From: Pholiota molesta
Taxonomy: Eukaryota > Basidiomycota > Agaricomycetes > Agaricales > Strophariaceae
Length of the DNA stretch: 17,521 nucleotides
Assembly (NCBI GenBank): GCA_014925825.1
Contig: JACGCK010000528.1
Location: 1-17,521 of the forward strand
Direction: 5' to 3'
Below, one piece after another: positions 9,121 to 17,521 of this stretch. The position numbers and the translations under genes are program-made. Positions within the stretch are counted from its first letter, which is position 1. The number at the start of each line of letters is the position of its first letter. The notes below the pieces were generated by a model, which saw nothing but the letters and a program-made list of their open reading frames with translations, made no database searches and was not told the origin of the DNA.

Positions 9121-11268
9121 TTAAGCTTGACCAGTTGTGTTGCAGGGCGCTAAATATCGAACAGGGCATCAGAAAATAAACAAGGATGCGTTGACCCAAT
9201 ATGAACGGACCAGGTAGACCAGTGACATCGACGGTGTTCTGGCAAATAAGTCGCAATCCTTGGCCAGCCGGTGGAGTGACATTGAAATCTTCGAATGAGA
9301 TGTTGGAGCAACCAACCGCTGGACTACACTCGATATCGACAACTAAGTAGTTCCATGAGGAGGCATTCATTGCATGAGAGATAATTGATAGTGGACTGAC
9401 CTTTATTCGTAATCGCCGTACCAGTCCAGTTGATAAAATGTAACCCCTCAAACTTCAGTTGAGAAGGCAGGTCACCGCTGTCAAAATACCAGTGGTCAGT
9501 ATTCTAGACTCCTAATTAATCCGGTGGGCTATTATCAGCTGGGGCTGAGCTACCTTTTTCCGCCGTTCGTTTGATAAACGTGGACAGGAGCAGTTACACG
9601 ATCAAGTTTCATATTTCGGACGACAACATTGTTCACCAGTCCTGTATGATGCTATAAAAAATCATGCTTTCTTTAGAGGGCAAAGTCGCGATCTACCTTT
9701 AGCTCCTCCACCACCGGTCGGTGGAGCGCCGTTCACCGAGCCGTCCCATGACTTAAAATAGACCTGACGATTCATTAGGCAAACAGCTACAGCAGTTATT
9801 AAGGTAATTTGCTAGACTCACCCCACTGACCATGTTCGGCTGTACACTTGGGTCCAGTCGAATCATCTTCGAGAATATTAGGATGAGTCGGAAAATAGTC
9901 AATAAAATATGATACAACCTGGAGGGTATCCATCTCAAGGTTGATGACATTATCGGGCTTGCAAGGAATGCCATTCGGGCTTGAGATCAACTGTCAAATG
10001 CAAGTACTTAAATAGTACTCACCAGATCGGCATATTGGCCCAGAGATCCAATGGCTATACCATTTCCGCCACGGCAAGTAATGTTCCGCAGGTCAACATT
10101 CGTAGAATTCTGAAGGCATCATCATCATCATGAAGGACAGAATTTTGATACTGGTCTTTAAATACACACTCCTTTGATGGCGACGCAATCATCGCCACAA
10201 GTAACATCCCAGTTAAGTAGGGAAATATGGTCACTCCTATAGGTATCAATTCCATCGGTGTTCGGCACAACGCTTCAAAATCCATTCAACACCGCGATCA
10301 GCTCTCCTAAAAGCCAAGGAAAGGGATATGGACTTACTTCTGTCCCACGTATAAAGGATCAGTGTTCGTCGCGTTTACAAACATTCCGTCATAGATGATA
10401 TTGGTAGATTCTGCAACAGCATTCGACCAGAATGGAGGCGATTCGATGCGGAAATTTTTGATAATCCCGCGAGCGGCTTTCCAAACTGTCAAAGCAATAG
10501 GGCGACCATCGCCGTCTTCACGGGTATGGGTGGCGAAGTAGGACCACCAAGGCTATTCATGCTTAGAATGTTGGGCAAATAGCTGTTCATGTTGCAACTC
10601 ACTTGGCCATTGCCTTGTATCCCACCCGTATTATGGGCGTCTATCACGAAATCTAATCCTGTGACGACAAACCAAGAGGATTGACTCTGAAAAACGCGAA
10701 AATCAGGACCTTCTACACTGATGGATAGAATGCGACAAAATAGTTACCTGGATAAATACGACTTGGTATGTGTTATTGGTATTCAGCCAGTAATCGATGT
10801 CTGGTGGAAACTATTGGGAATTAGAACTGTAAGACTGAACCCGATGCACTGTCACAACTCATTTACATTGAGATAGCCTTTCAGATTCACGGTAGATGAA
10901 ACTAAATTCCAGGTCATCTTTCTGCGAAATTGGTCATTTATGTTACTCGTATTATGTGTCTTTCCCCGCTCACCTAGTGATATTATATGATCCTGGAGCG
11001 AAAGTCGTGGTCCCGAAATGACCACATTTGGCAATGGCCGCTACTACCTATGGAAAGAGCTAAGAGTGAATGGTAGAAAGTGAGAAAGTTTGTCTAACGA
11101 CTTTACTTGATCTGTGTCGTCTCTTCCGGGACCCAAAGGACGAAGGTCACAGGTCTTCTCTGGTAATTTCTTTCCAAGCTGAACATCCCTTGAATGAACA
11201 TTTGGAACGAGGGCCGACGAGATTGATACAAGAGCGAATACCACAGAAAGAAGAGGGAGAGTAATCAT
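9121..11268 (-). CDS. GH28 glycoside hydrolase (exo-polygalacturonase/rhamnogalacturonase-like)
   Basis: Proposed CDS: complement(join(9121..9149,9211..9342,9401..9477,9554..9641,9697..9763,9822..9866,9919..9957,10023..10109,10170..10272,10338..10552,10603..10686,10748..10810,10867..10921,10974..11047,11107..11268)), 439 aa, 15 exons. All phases close. Residues 1-19 are a signal peptide, so the enzyme is secreted. The body reads as a GH28 parallel beta-helix. The catalytic acids are present: NTDG at 222-225 and GDDC at 244-247 (Asp224, Asp245, Asp246), so inverting hydrolysis of a pectic backbone is expected. The usual GHG histidine position is Asn268 (GGNGIAIGS), and the RIK substrate motif reads YFKSW (311-315, Lys313 kept). 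That argues against a standard endo-polygalacturonase and for an exo- or rhamnogalacturonan-type member; the exact substrate is uncertain. For exon 9 I chose the acceptor at 9958, because the alternative at 9991 gives a 32-nt intron. Exon 7 uses an unusual TGAAG acceptor, supported by the restored QNVVPNTDG. Confidence 0.9.
10117..10131. repeat. (CAT)5 microsatellite in a GH28 intron
   Basis: Five CAT units inside the 60-nt intron between GH28 exons 7 and 8. On the transcribed strand this is (ATG)5 just before the acceptor. It is a length-variable marker at most. Confidence 0.75.
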
Positions 11269-12479
11269 GTTTTCAAAGGTGACCAGACATTGAGGTCATT
11301 CTGAGTGATACTTATATCAGAAGACTTTCGCAATGAACGTGCGAAGCGAGGTGGAGTGAACAGTGTTCTGAACAGTGCAATGGATGTTATGGTCATGAAC
11401 AAAGATCACGAGAGCGACAGGCGATATATGCGGGCCGCCGGATACAGCCCGCATTGACCAGCTGAACAGACGGCAAGGAATAAAGCCAGGTTATTCTGAT
11501 TTTTGGAACACGATCGCAACAGAAGCACGGACATGGATTAGTTGGAATCACTTCATTCAGATGAGATGGTTAGAAGACTGTAAAGTTCTTGGATCACCAG
11601 GGCGTACCGGTACGGTACCGGTACCACAAATCGAGAAGAGTCACCTATCTCCACATAGCATAGCTTCCTATGGGCGTCATGTCTTGGCGGCTCTGCCATA
11701 TATCAGAATTCATGAATGAATCATTCAACTGGATGAAATCGAAGGCTGAAGCTACTTATAAAGACGAAAATTACACCCAGATGCTGAACGTTGAAAAAGT
11801 TCAGACTTGAAATAAAGACATATGTTTCAGCTTCCATGTCGCCGTAAGGAAGCGTAAGGAGGTTGCACAGAACAGGCAGGAGGAAGATATGCGCCGCGAA
11901 TTGGACAGGGCGAAAGAGCCGTGGTTGAACCACTTAGACTGGGGATATAATTCATGATGTTTGCCATCAGAGCTTCAATATTTTCCGAGTTGGTGAGACA
12001 TATCTTCTCCAGTTTTTATATAAGATCCGAAGCCGAACACGAGAATTCAGTCGAAAAGATCCAAGTCCAAGATGAGTGCAGTGAGTAGTAGGAATGCTTG
12101 AGGAATGCCACTGCTCGACGAAGTTCGGCCAAAGCCGGGCGGGAATCATGCGGAGAACGAAAGCAAAATCTAGTGCTGGCGGGAATTATCACTGAAGCCA
12201 CTCTTCTGACCGGTTCCAAAGACTATTCATGAGCTCTACTTTCAGTTTTTACTGTAATCTTCGACCTTGTGTAGCTATGATGAGCTGAAAGGTTCAGCAG
12301 TGCCCTATTCTCCATATTTCGATCAATACGCACCACCGCGCGGCGCGCCTCAAGGTCCGAATCCACGCGTCGGACCGATCGATCAAGCTGGATTATCTAT
12401 AGTAGGATGTCCTCCCGCAAAGTCATCATTTCGTATCTTCAGCGGGTTAGATTATAACCAACACCCTCTGGACACGATC
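11269..12479. promoter_or_regulatory. Divergent promoter region between GH28 and PNP
   Basis: About 1.2 kb separating the two divergent gene blocks. On the GH28 side a TATA-like ATATAAG lies on the minus strand at about 11312-11318, 44-50 bp upstream of the ATG. A GTGGAG (fits the SYGGRG carbon-repressor consensus) occurs near 11351; one such hexamer is weak evidence. A doubled 10-bp palindrome lies at 11604-11624. Short minus-strand frames at 11721-11933 and 11967-12219 have no recognisable domain. I see no gene here. Confidence 0.5.
11604..11624. repeat. Tandem copies of the palindrome GTACCGGTAC
   Basis: GTACCGGTAC, itself a perfect 10-bp palindrome, occurs twice (11604-11613 and 11615-11624) separated by a single G. 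It sits about 340 bp upstream of the GH28 start and 860 bp upstream of the PNP start. It could be a paired binding site for a dimeric regulator, or could form a hairpin. Function is unknown. Confidence 0.6.
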
Positions 12480-13648
12480 ATGGCCCTTTCATTCGCTTCT
12501 TCTCTCGATGCAATCAAAGCTGCACTGCCATCCAACCTGCAGAGTCCTCGCGTAGCCATCATCTGTGGATCAGGCCTGAGCGGCATCGTCGATATCTTCA
12601 GAGATGTCGTGCTCGTTCCGTATGAGAACATTCCAGGGTTCTCCAAGAGCACAGGTGAGGCTGATGGTCTCGCACCGCGTGGTGAAGCTGACAGGATTTC
12701 AGTACCTGGACATAAAAGCTCGTTGGCGTTCGGTCTTTTGGGCAGCGGAGAGGGCGTGCCCGTGGTGGCCATGCTGGGAAGGGTATGAGCCAACCTTGTG
12801 CTGCGATTTCTGATGTTGATTGGACTAGTTCCATCCTTATGAAGGACATTCATTACAGTCAGTCGTTTATCCGGTCCGAGTAATGGCAATGTTGGGAGTA
12901 AAGGATATCATAAGTGTGTCCTTTTTCTATTATAATTAAATCGTTCACTAAATTCTTTGCAAGTTACCAATGCTGCGGGATCGCTCAACCCCGACATCCC
13001 TGTCGGAACAAGTGGGTCATGATCTACTTTTACGTCCCATCTATTAACTGTCTTGCAGTTGTGGTCATCCAGGATCACATTGCACTTCCTAATCTTACTG
13101 GAATGAACCCTCTTCTAGGCCCGCAGACATCGCTCGATCTGCCTCGCTTTTTACCTCTGTCAGACGCATATTCAATGCATCTTCGACGTCTTGTCTTCCT
13201 GGCGGCGAGCCGCCTACAACTAGACGATTCTGCGCTAGCCGAAGGCACGTATGCATGGGTTAGCGGACCCACGTACGAGACCCCGGCTGAGGGCCGGTTC
13301 CTGCGACGGGCAGGTGCAGACGTCGTGGGCATGAGCACGGTGCCCGAGGTGCTTGCTGCCCGAGAAGAGGGCTTAAACGTGATGGTGCTGAGTTTAGTGA
13401 CAAACTTTGTGGTCATTCCCGAGAGCTATCGAAGCATCAAAGAGGAGGTTGCCGCAGAGGTGGGTGTTGTACAAGTTTCTGATGGATTGCTGCTCATTCT
13501 CATCTTGATTCAGCTTGCCGGAAAGAAATTTGATTTGCCACCTCCTCAGACTGTATCGCATGAAGAAGTGTTGGCGATCGGGAAGGAGAAGGCGGGCGTC
13601 CTCATGAAGCTAGTGGAGAATGTTGTTGATTCATTGCAGAGTGCTTGA
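12480..13648 (+). CDS. PNP1: Purine nucleoside phosphorylase
   Basis: Proposed CDS: join(12480..12654,12703..12782,12829..12913,12964..13011,13059..13459,13514..13648), 307 aa, the usual length for trimeric PNP. The enzyme cleaves inosine and guanosine with phosphate to the free base and ribose 1-phosphate in purine salvage; it is cytosolic. Motifs in order: GSGLSG (30-35, phosphate loop), FHPYEGH (86-92), ITNAAG (114-119), SGPTYETPAE (198-207), GMSTVPEV (220-227, with the purine-site Met) and SLVTN (241-245). The Asn of TN fits 6-oxopurine specificity. Introns are 46-54 nt. The last one (13460-13513, GTGGGT...CAG) is 54 nt and has no stop codon, so leaving it in would add 18 residues to a conserved region; family alignment favours splicing (...AAE-LAGKKFDLPPP...). 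In-frame upstream sequence to 12267 has no conserved residues, so the ATG at 12480 is preferred. The symbol follows yeast PNP1. Confidence 0.95.
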
Positions 13649-14374
13649 CGCTTTTCAGACTATATACCTCACCTTCTAGGTCAATATCTCAATCTTTCAA
13701 GGGGAATATAATGTGCGTTTACCTATCCTTGGTCTCCCATTCTTATTTACTAATGGTCTATATTTTTTGTAGTATATCGATGACAATCTACTTGTGGTAT
13801 TATAATATCGAATGAATTGATTCATGATACAGCTGCGTCCGATGAAGCTAGTCCTATGTGCCATGATGCTATTGCCACTAGTACAGGTTTCTAGGGATGG
13901 CAATCCTCAGAGTATACTTCATGCTAAAATTATTTCAAGCAGTCTACGTCTTAAGCTTCAAGCTTTCGTCTGTTATTGGCGGTCTATAGAACGTCCGTAA
14001 ACCGTACATCCTACACTGGGCCAAACACCAAAAGGGATGAGTTAAATTAATGAATCCACGGATAGACGGCCAGTAAATTTAGCGATTAAGCCTATTTAAT
14101 TATTTGTCGATCGCAACTTTGGTCGTGTATGAAAAATTTGCGCTACGTTGCCTGCACTTTCTTACGCCCACATCGTCGTCTGTCCAAGTAGGGTCCGACG
14201 CGTGGTGGGCCATCGTTATCTTTCCCGAAAGCACTGAAACCGGAGTGGGAAAGCTATAATTGGCCTAAGTGGAGGTTCAGGGGTTAGGGTCAATCTGTCC
14301 AACACTCTCCACATCGACAACGACGACGGCGTCGGCCAGCTCAATCTCGCTCTTCCTTATACTCTCATGGTGCC
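13649..14374. other. Intergenic: PNP 3' flank and Ldb17-like promoter
   Basis: About 725 bp, AT-rich in the left half. It should hold the PNP terminator and the promoter of the next gene. The last 60 bases before 14375 are pyrimidine-rich and the start context GCCATGG is good. No gene, RNA gene or repeat of note is visible. Confidence 0.5.
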
Positions 14375-16781
14375 ATGGTTAAAGTCGCCCAAATCGACTC
14401 GAACAATCCCGTCCTGGGTATGCAGGACGATCTTGGGATTGTCTATCTCGTAGGCTCGGCACAGCAATTTTGGTCTGGTCGGTGCTTCTTCCGTGTCAGA
14501 AAAGGGAACAGCAAAGATGACGTTGCGATTTTGCCCTTACAGAGCTCGAGGATGTCCTGCGGCTTCCCCAAGATGTACCGCCGACCCTCTCGCTGCTCGA
14601 TGCGACGCTCCGCCGCTTCGTGGCGCTATGTGCGACCTACCATGGTAAGTGTCGCCCTGGTGTTTGGAACGTGCGAACTGATCCCCGTCCCGCAGAGCAA
14701 TACTTGCAGAGCCCGCTGCAGCTGGACCACGCCTGCAGCCTGCTCCTAGAATCCGAGCTATTTGAGTTCCACTCGGAGCGGATGGTCGACATCATCATCG
14801 ACGATGCACAGACGGTGCGCATTTAGACTTACTTGTATGCGCTATACTTGGGAGATCTGAGGCACCCTTTTTCGTTTCCCATAGATCACAGACCCACACT
14901 CTATTTTCATATTCTACGAGGTGCTTTTCCACTATGGACTGCGACGGGCAGACTTTTTCCGATCCCACAAGCGTTGGCAGCCTTTACTGCCGCTACTCAT
15001 GGACCATATATTGGTGGAGATCGACCCCGACATTGAGGACGTCTATGTAGGAACTTCAATCGGACGCAGCACGAGCTTCAGTTCGGTACCCATTCCCATC
15101 GAAGCCAAACTGAGGAGTCTCAGTATGAAGTTGCTGTACGAGGTGTGCAAGGTTCAGACCCTAAACATGCAGGACTTGAGTAAGCGCTTCTTTGGACGTT
15201 AGTAATGGTCTTTCTGATGGATAAATTTCTCCAGAGATCTTTGACGATGATTTCATTGACTATTTGTTCGATCTGGTGGAACAAACGAAGTATATGCACG
15301 ATGATACCTTCAACTACTCCGTAATCAAATTGATAGTCAGTTGTTTATTTCGAAGTTACCTCCATCCCCATACTGACTTTGTACAGACAGCTTTGAATGA
15401 GCAATTTATGGTGCTAGGCATAGGAGAAGAGCATGCGAGTCCAGGGAAGAAGGAACCTGCACAACCCAAGAATCGTGTCATCAAGGTCATGAATAGGCGC
15501 TTGGGTACATGTAAGACTTTCGGAGAAAACATGATTTTCATGCTAAATCGCGCAAGTGAGTAAGTTTACTTTTCTATGAAGATAGATCTTGACCTTATAT
15601 GCAGAGCGGACGCCCGAGGATTTTTGCATGAAACTGTTAATTCTCAAGATTCTCTATGTTCTTTTTTCGAACAAAGGAACATGCGAGTTCTTCTATACCA
15701 ATGATCTATGTGTTTTGGTCGATGTATTTCTTCGGGAATTGGCTGATTTGGATGAAGAGAGTGAATCGGTGAGTATAAAGTTTACTTGTGAATTGTTTTT
15801 CATTATCTGAATCATCCGAAGCTACGGCATACCTATCTCCGAGTGCTTCATCCTCTTTTGACGAAAACTCAACTGAAAGACGTGCCCTATAAACGAATGC
15901 CAATCCTTGTCTGTTTGGAATCAATGATCAGCAACTCAAGAATTAGAGAGGTCAATCCAACAACGAAACGCCTAGTGGAGCGTTGTCTGTCGGGCACTTG
16001 GTGTATCTCACTTATGGAATTGAGGAACGAAGCTGGCTACGGGATAAACCGCGTCGGCAGTCCAAGCAGCGATATGTCCACTATCACAAGCCCACCGGGA
16101 ACTATGGACATCTCTATGGCGACTTCGCATCGCCTGGAAGTGTCGGGTTCGACTAAGGTCATGATGAACATGAAGTTCAGCAAAAGCGTGGAGAACTTTG
16201 GTCGAGCGGATCCGTCCAGTGCGAGCCGACAAGCTCCGTGGTCCCCTTTGGATCAGGTTCGCAGGTCGAGCAACGGCAGTGTTCATAGTTTACCGGGATT
16301 CGTTGGTTCTGCTGCGTCCTCGTCGAAAACGAGCTCTGCACATAATGCACCCGCTACTAAGAAGCGAAGTACCAGTGTAAATGAAGGCGCACACTCTCCT
16401 CGACATAATAACTCTTTGCCTGCGCAGGATGCGCATCATTATCACTACAGTCCTCCGAGCGCGCCTGCTACTTCGAATCCGCATACAACCTTCGACCAGC
16501 TTGCAAGCCATATTCCTACTGTCCTCGTCGATGACTTCACTGCGGCGACATCGGCAATGACTTTGACTGACGCGCCCCGGCGAAGACCTCCGCCCCTGCA
16601 CCTCCAAAACGGAGGAAGCCGCCTGCGATCCCTATTGGGCGCACCCATAGCGGGGCGACCATCACCTCTATTCGCTCTTCAGAGCCAAGTCCTCTATCAA
16701 AGGTGCATAAACCTCAGCTCGGCGTTCAGCAGGCATCTTAAGTTAGACTTTTGGAATTTCCGCCCTTGTTTTTTGGTATAA
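14375..16781 (+). CDS. Ldb17/Dip1 (SPIN90 family) actin regulator, frame break near 3' end
   Basis: Proposed CDS: join(14375..14477,14543..14644,14696..14814,14885..15179,15235..15335,15387..15555,15605..15768,15822..16781), 670 aa as read. The family (yeast Ldb17, fission yeast Dip1, animal SPIN90) switches on Arp2/3 without a pre-existing filament at endocytic actin patches; fungal members lack the SH3 domain of SPIN90. Residues 30-180 are helical (LSLLDATLRRFVALCATYH, HYGLRRADFFRSHKRWQPL). The leucine-rich domain starts about 182 (LSMKLLYEVCKVQTL) and runs through FDLVEQTKYMHDD, ALNEQFMVLG, MNRRLGTCKTFGENM, LKILYVLFSNKGTCEFFYTNDL and RMPILVCLESMI to about 410. A disordered Ser-rich tail follows. 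From 16596 the frame stops looking coding, while the plus-2 frame to a TAA at 16739-16741 reads APPKRRKPPAIP...SSEPSPLSK, a typical SH3-ligand tail. The real C-terminus may therefore end at 16741, giving about 657 aa after one missing C. Confidence 0.85.
16593..16741 (+). other. Out-of-frame proline-rich tail of the Ldb17-like gene
   Basis: This stretch is read in the frame two positions on from the upstream exon, after the CCCC run at 16593-16596. It encodes APAPPKRRKPPAIPIGRTHS and then about 29 further residues ending VQQAS before TAA. The PxxP plus basic pattern suits SH3 binding, which is the known role of the Ldb17 tail. The annotated frame instead gives an unremarkable tail (LHLQNGGSRLRS...). 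A weak 65-nt intron (16521-16585, donor GTCCTC, acceptor GAAG) would also reach this frame. Confidence 0.6.
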
Positions 16782-17157
16782 GTAATACTGCACAATAACT
16801 AGATCGCACCTTTCGTTCCTCGTCGAGGACTCTCGATATCCACGTCGAGACTTCAACGGATACCAACTTTTTGCATACATAGTCATATATTTATTTGCTA
16901 CGACTCATGGGTTCTTTATATCTCGGCTTTTTGTTACATATTACATACATCCTTATATTTTCGTTCCGCTCATCGTCTTTTACTTATTCGCATTCCAACA
17001 TGCTCTTCGCCCAACCAATGTATTCCATCTGCATCGAACTGATTCAACTGGCTTCATGTCAGTTTGTTGACGAGGCTGAGCTATTTCCAGTTATGGCAAC
17101 TCAAATTTATTGCGTTGATGCCACCCCTAAGTTCCAACCTTCTTGTTTGCCTCCAAC
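16782..17157. other. Intergenic: Ldb17-like 3' flank and TPR-gene promoter
   Basis: About 375 bp, T-rich. The frames here encode hydrophobic low-complexity runs typical of T-rich non-coding sequence. It probably holds the terminator of the upstream gene and the promoter of the TPR gene. Confidence 0.45.
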
Positions 17158-17521
17158 ATGGACCAGGGCGAACGTTCTGCATCTCAGCCAACTACCAACG
17201 ATGTCGCGGCGCGGCGCGCTACGCGCTGAAACGCGGCAAAACGTGCACAGGAGGCAGAGAAGCTGAAACTACAGGTAATGTATCTTGTAAAAGAAACATG
17301 ATTACTTATTCGGATTCAAATCGGTGGCACCAGGGGAACGAGCTCTTCAAGAAAGGCGACTATGTGGGCGGCCGATTTATATGCTCAGTCTGTCAACATT
17401 CATGGACCCAAGCCAGTTCTCTTGTCCAATATGGCTGCGGCCTATCTCAAGCTTGAACTGTAAATATCTCTCTGTTTACGAGTTGGATACACGGTTAATT
17501 TTCTTCTAAAGGTTTGAAGAG
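17158..17521 (+). CDS. TPR protein, 5' end only, with a frame break; runs off the window
   Basis: Coding pieces: an exon ending at 17274 (...AKRAQEAEKLKLQ), exon 17334-17459, and an exon from 17512 to beyond the window (...FEEA-type start). The middle exon begins GNELFKKGDYVG and, in a different frame, continues DLYAQSVNIHGPKPVL and then AAAYLKLEL, a clear first TPR unit. The KLQGN lead-in and SNMAAAY fit the Lys/Asn pattern of a peptide-binding (carboxylate-clamp) TPR, so a co-chaperone-like role is possible but inferred. The frame shifts at about 17367-17373 (GTGGGCGGCCGAT); two missing bases or one extra base would restore it. From the ATG at 17158 there is an in-frame TGA at 17227-17229, avoidable if 17203-17250 is a 48-nt intron (donor GTCGCG, acceptor CACAG). 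The start is therefore uncertain, and the copy may be damaged or affected by sequence errors. Confidence 0.6.

Noticed and set aside
8906..9451. Minus-strand 181-aa frame overlapping the GH28 3' end
   Set aside because: It reads through two GH28 introns and past the GH28 stop; the spliced model explains the coding signal better.
9958..9990. In-frame extension of GH28 exon 9 ([11 protein letters not shown])
   Set aside because: It needs a 32-nt intron, much shorter than any other here; the downstream acceptor gives 65 nt and a family-like GQYADL-PDNV join.
11721..11933. Minus-strand 70-aa hydrophobic frame
   Set aside because: No domain, no splice partner and no supporting context; hydrophobic runs are common in such sequence by chance.
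12267..12479. N-terminal extension of PNP in the same frame
   Set aside because: It has no ATG at its start, no conserved residues and promoter-like composition; PNP length is already normal from 12480.
14280..14289. Telomere-like GGGGTTAGGG
   Set aside because: Only a single TTAGGG unit, in the middle of a gene-rich region.

Overview
This looks like nuclear DNA of a filamentous basidiomycete, most likely an Agaricomycete. Every gene is split by short GT-AG introns (about 46-96 nt). One gene encodes a DUF6535 membrane protein, a family I know mainly from mushroom-forming fungi. Others are a fungal NADPH oxidase, a secreted CBM1 protein and a GH28 pectinase-type enzyme. I found no rRNA, tRNA, CRISPR array or intact transposon. 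All exon joins were made by hand from splice signals, reading phase and remembered family sequence; no search was run.

Layout. Minus strand, from right to left: a GH28 glycoside hydrolase (9121-11268, 15 exons), a secreted CBM1 protein (7497-8430, 4 exons), the NADPH oxidase noxA (3486-5688, 8 exons) and a DUF6535 multi-pass membrane protein (729-2835, 4 exons). After a divergent promoter region of about 1.2 kb (11269-12479) the plus strand carries purine nucleoside phosphorylase (12480-13648, 6 exons), an Ldb17/Dip1/SPIN90-type actin regulator (14375-16781, 8 exons) and the start of a TPR protein that runs off the right edge (from 17158).

How they fit together. This is an ordinary mix of housekeeping genes (purine salvage, endocytic actin, TPR co-chaperone-like) and lifestyle genes (plant-wall polysaccharide binding and cleavage, developmental ROS production). 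Nothing indicates one dedicated pathway or cluster, and I see no convincing undescribed system.

Most worth checking are two apparent reading-frame breaks about 0.8 kb apart near the right end: one at a CCCC run in the 3' part of the Ldb17-like gene and one in the first TPR exon. The GH28 enzyme has non-canonical residues at two active-site motifs, and the CBM1 protein has an unassigned C-terminal domain.
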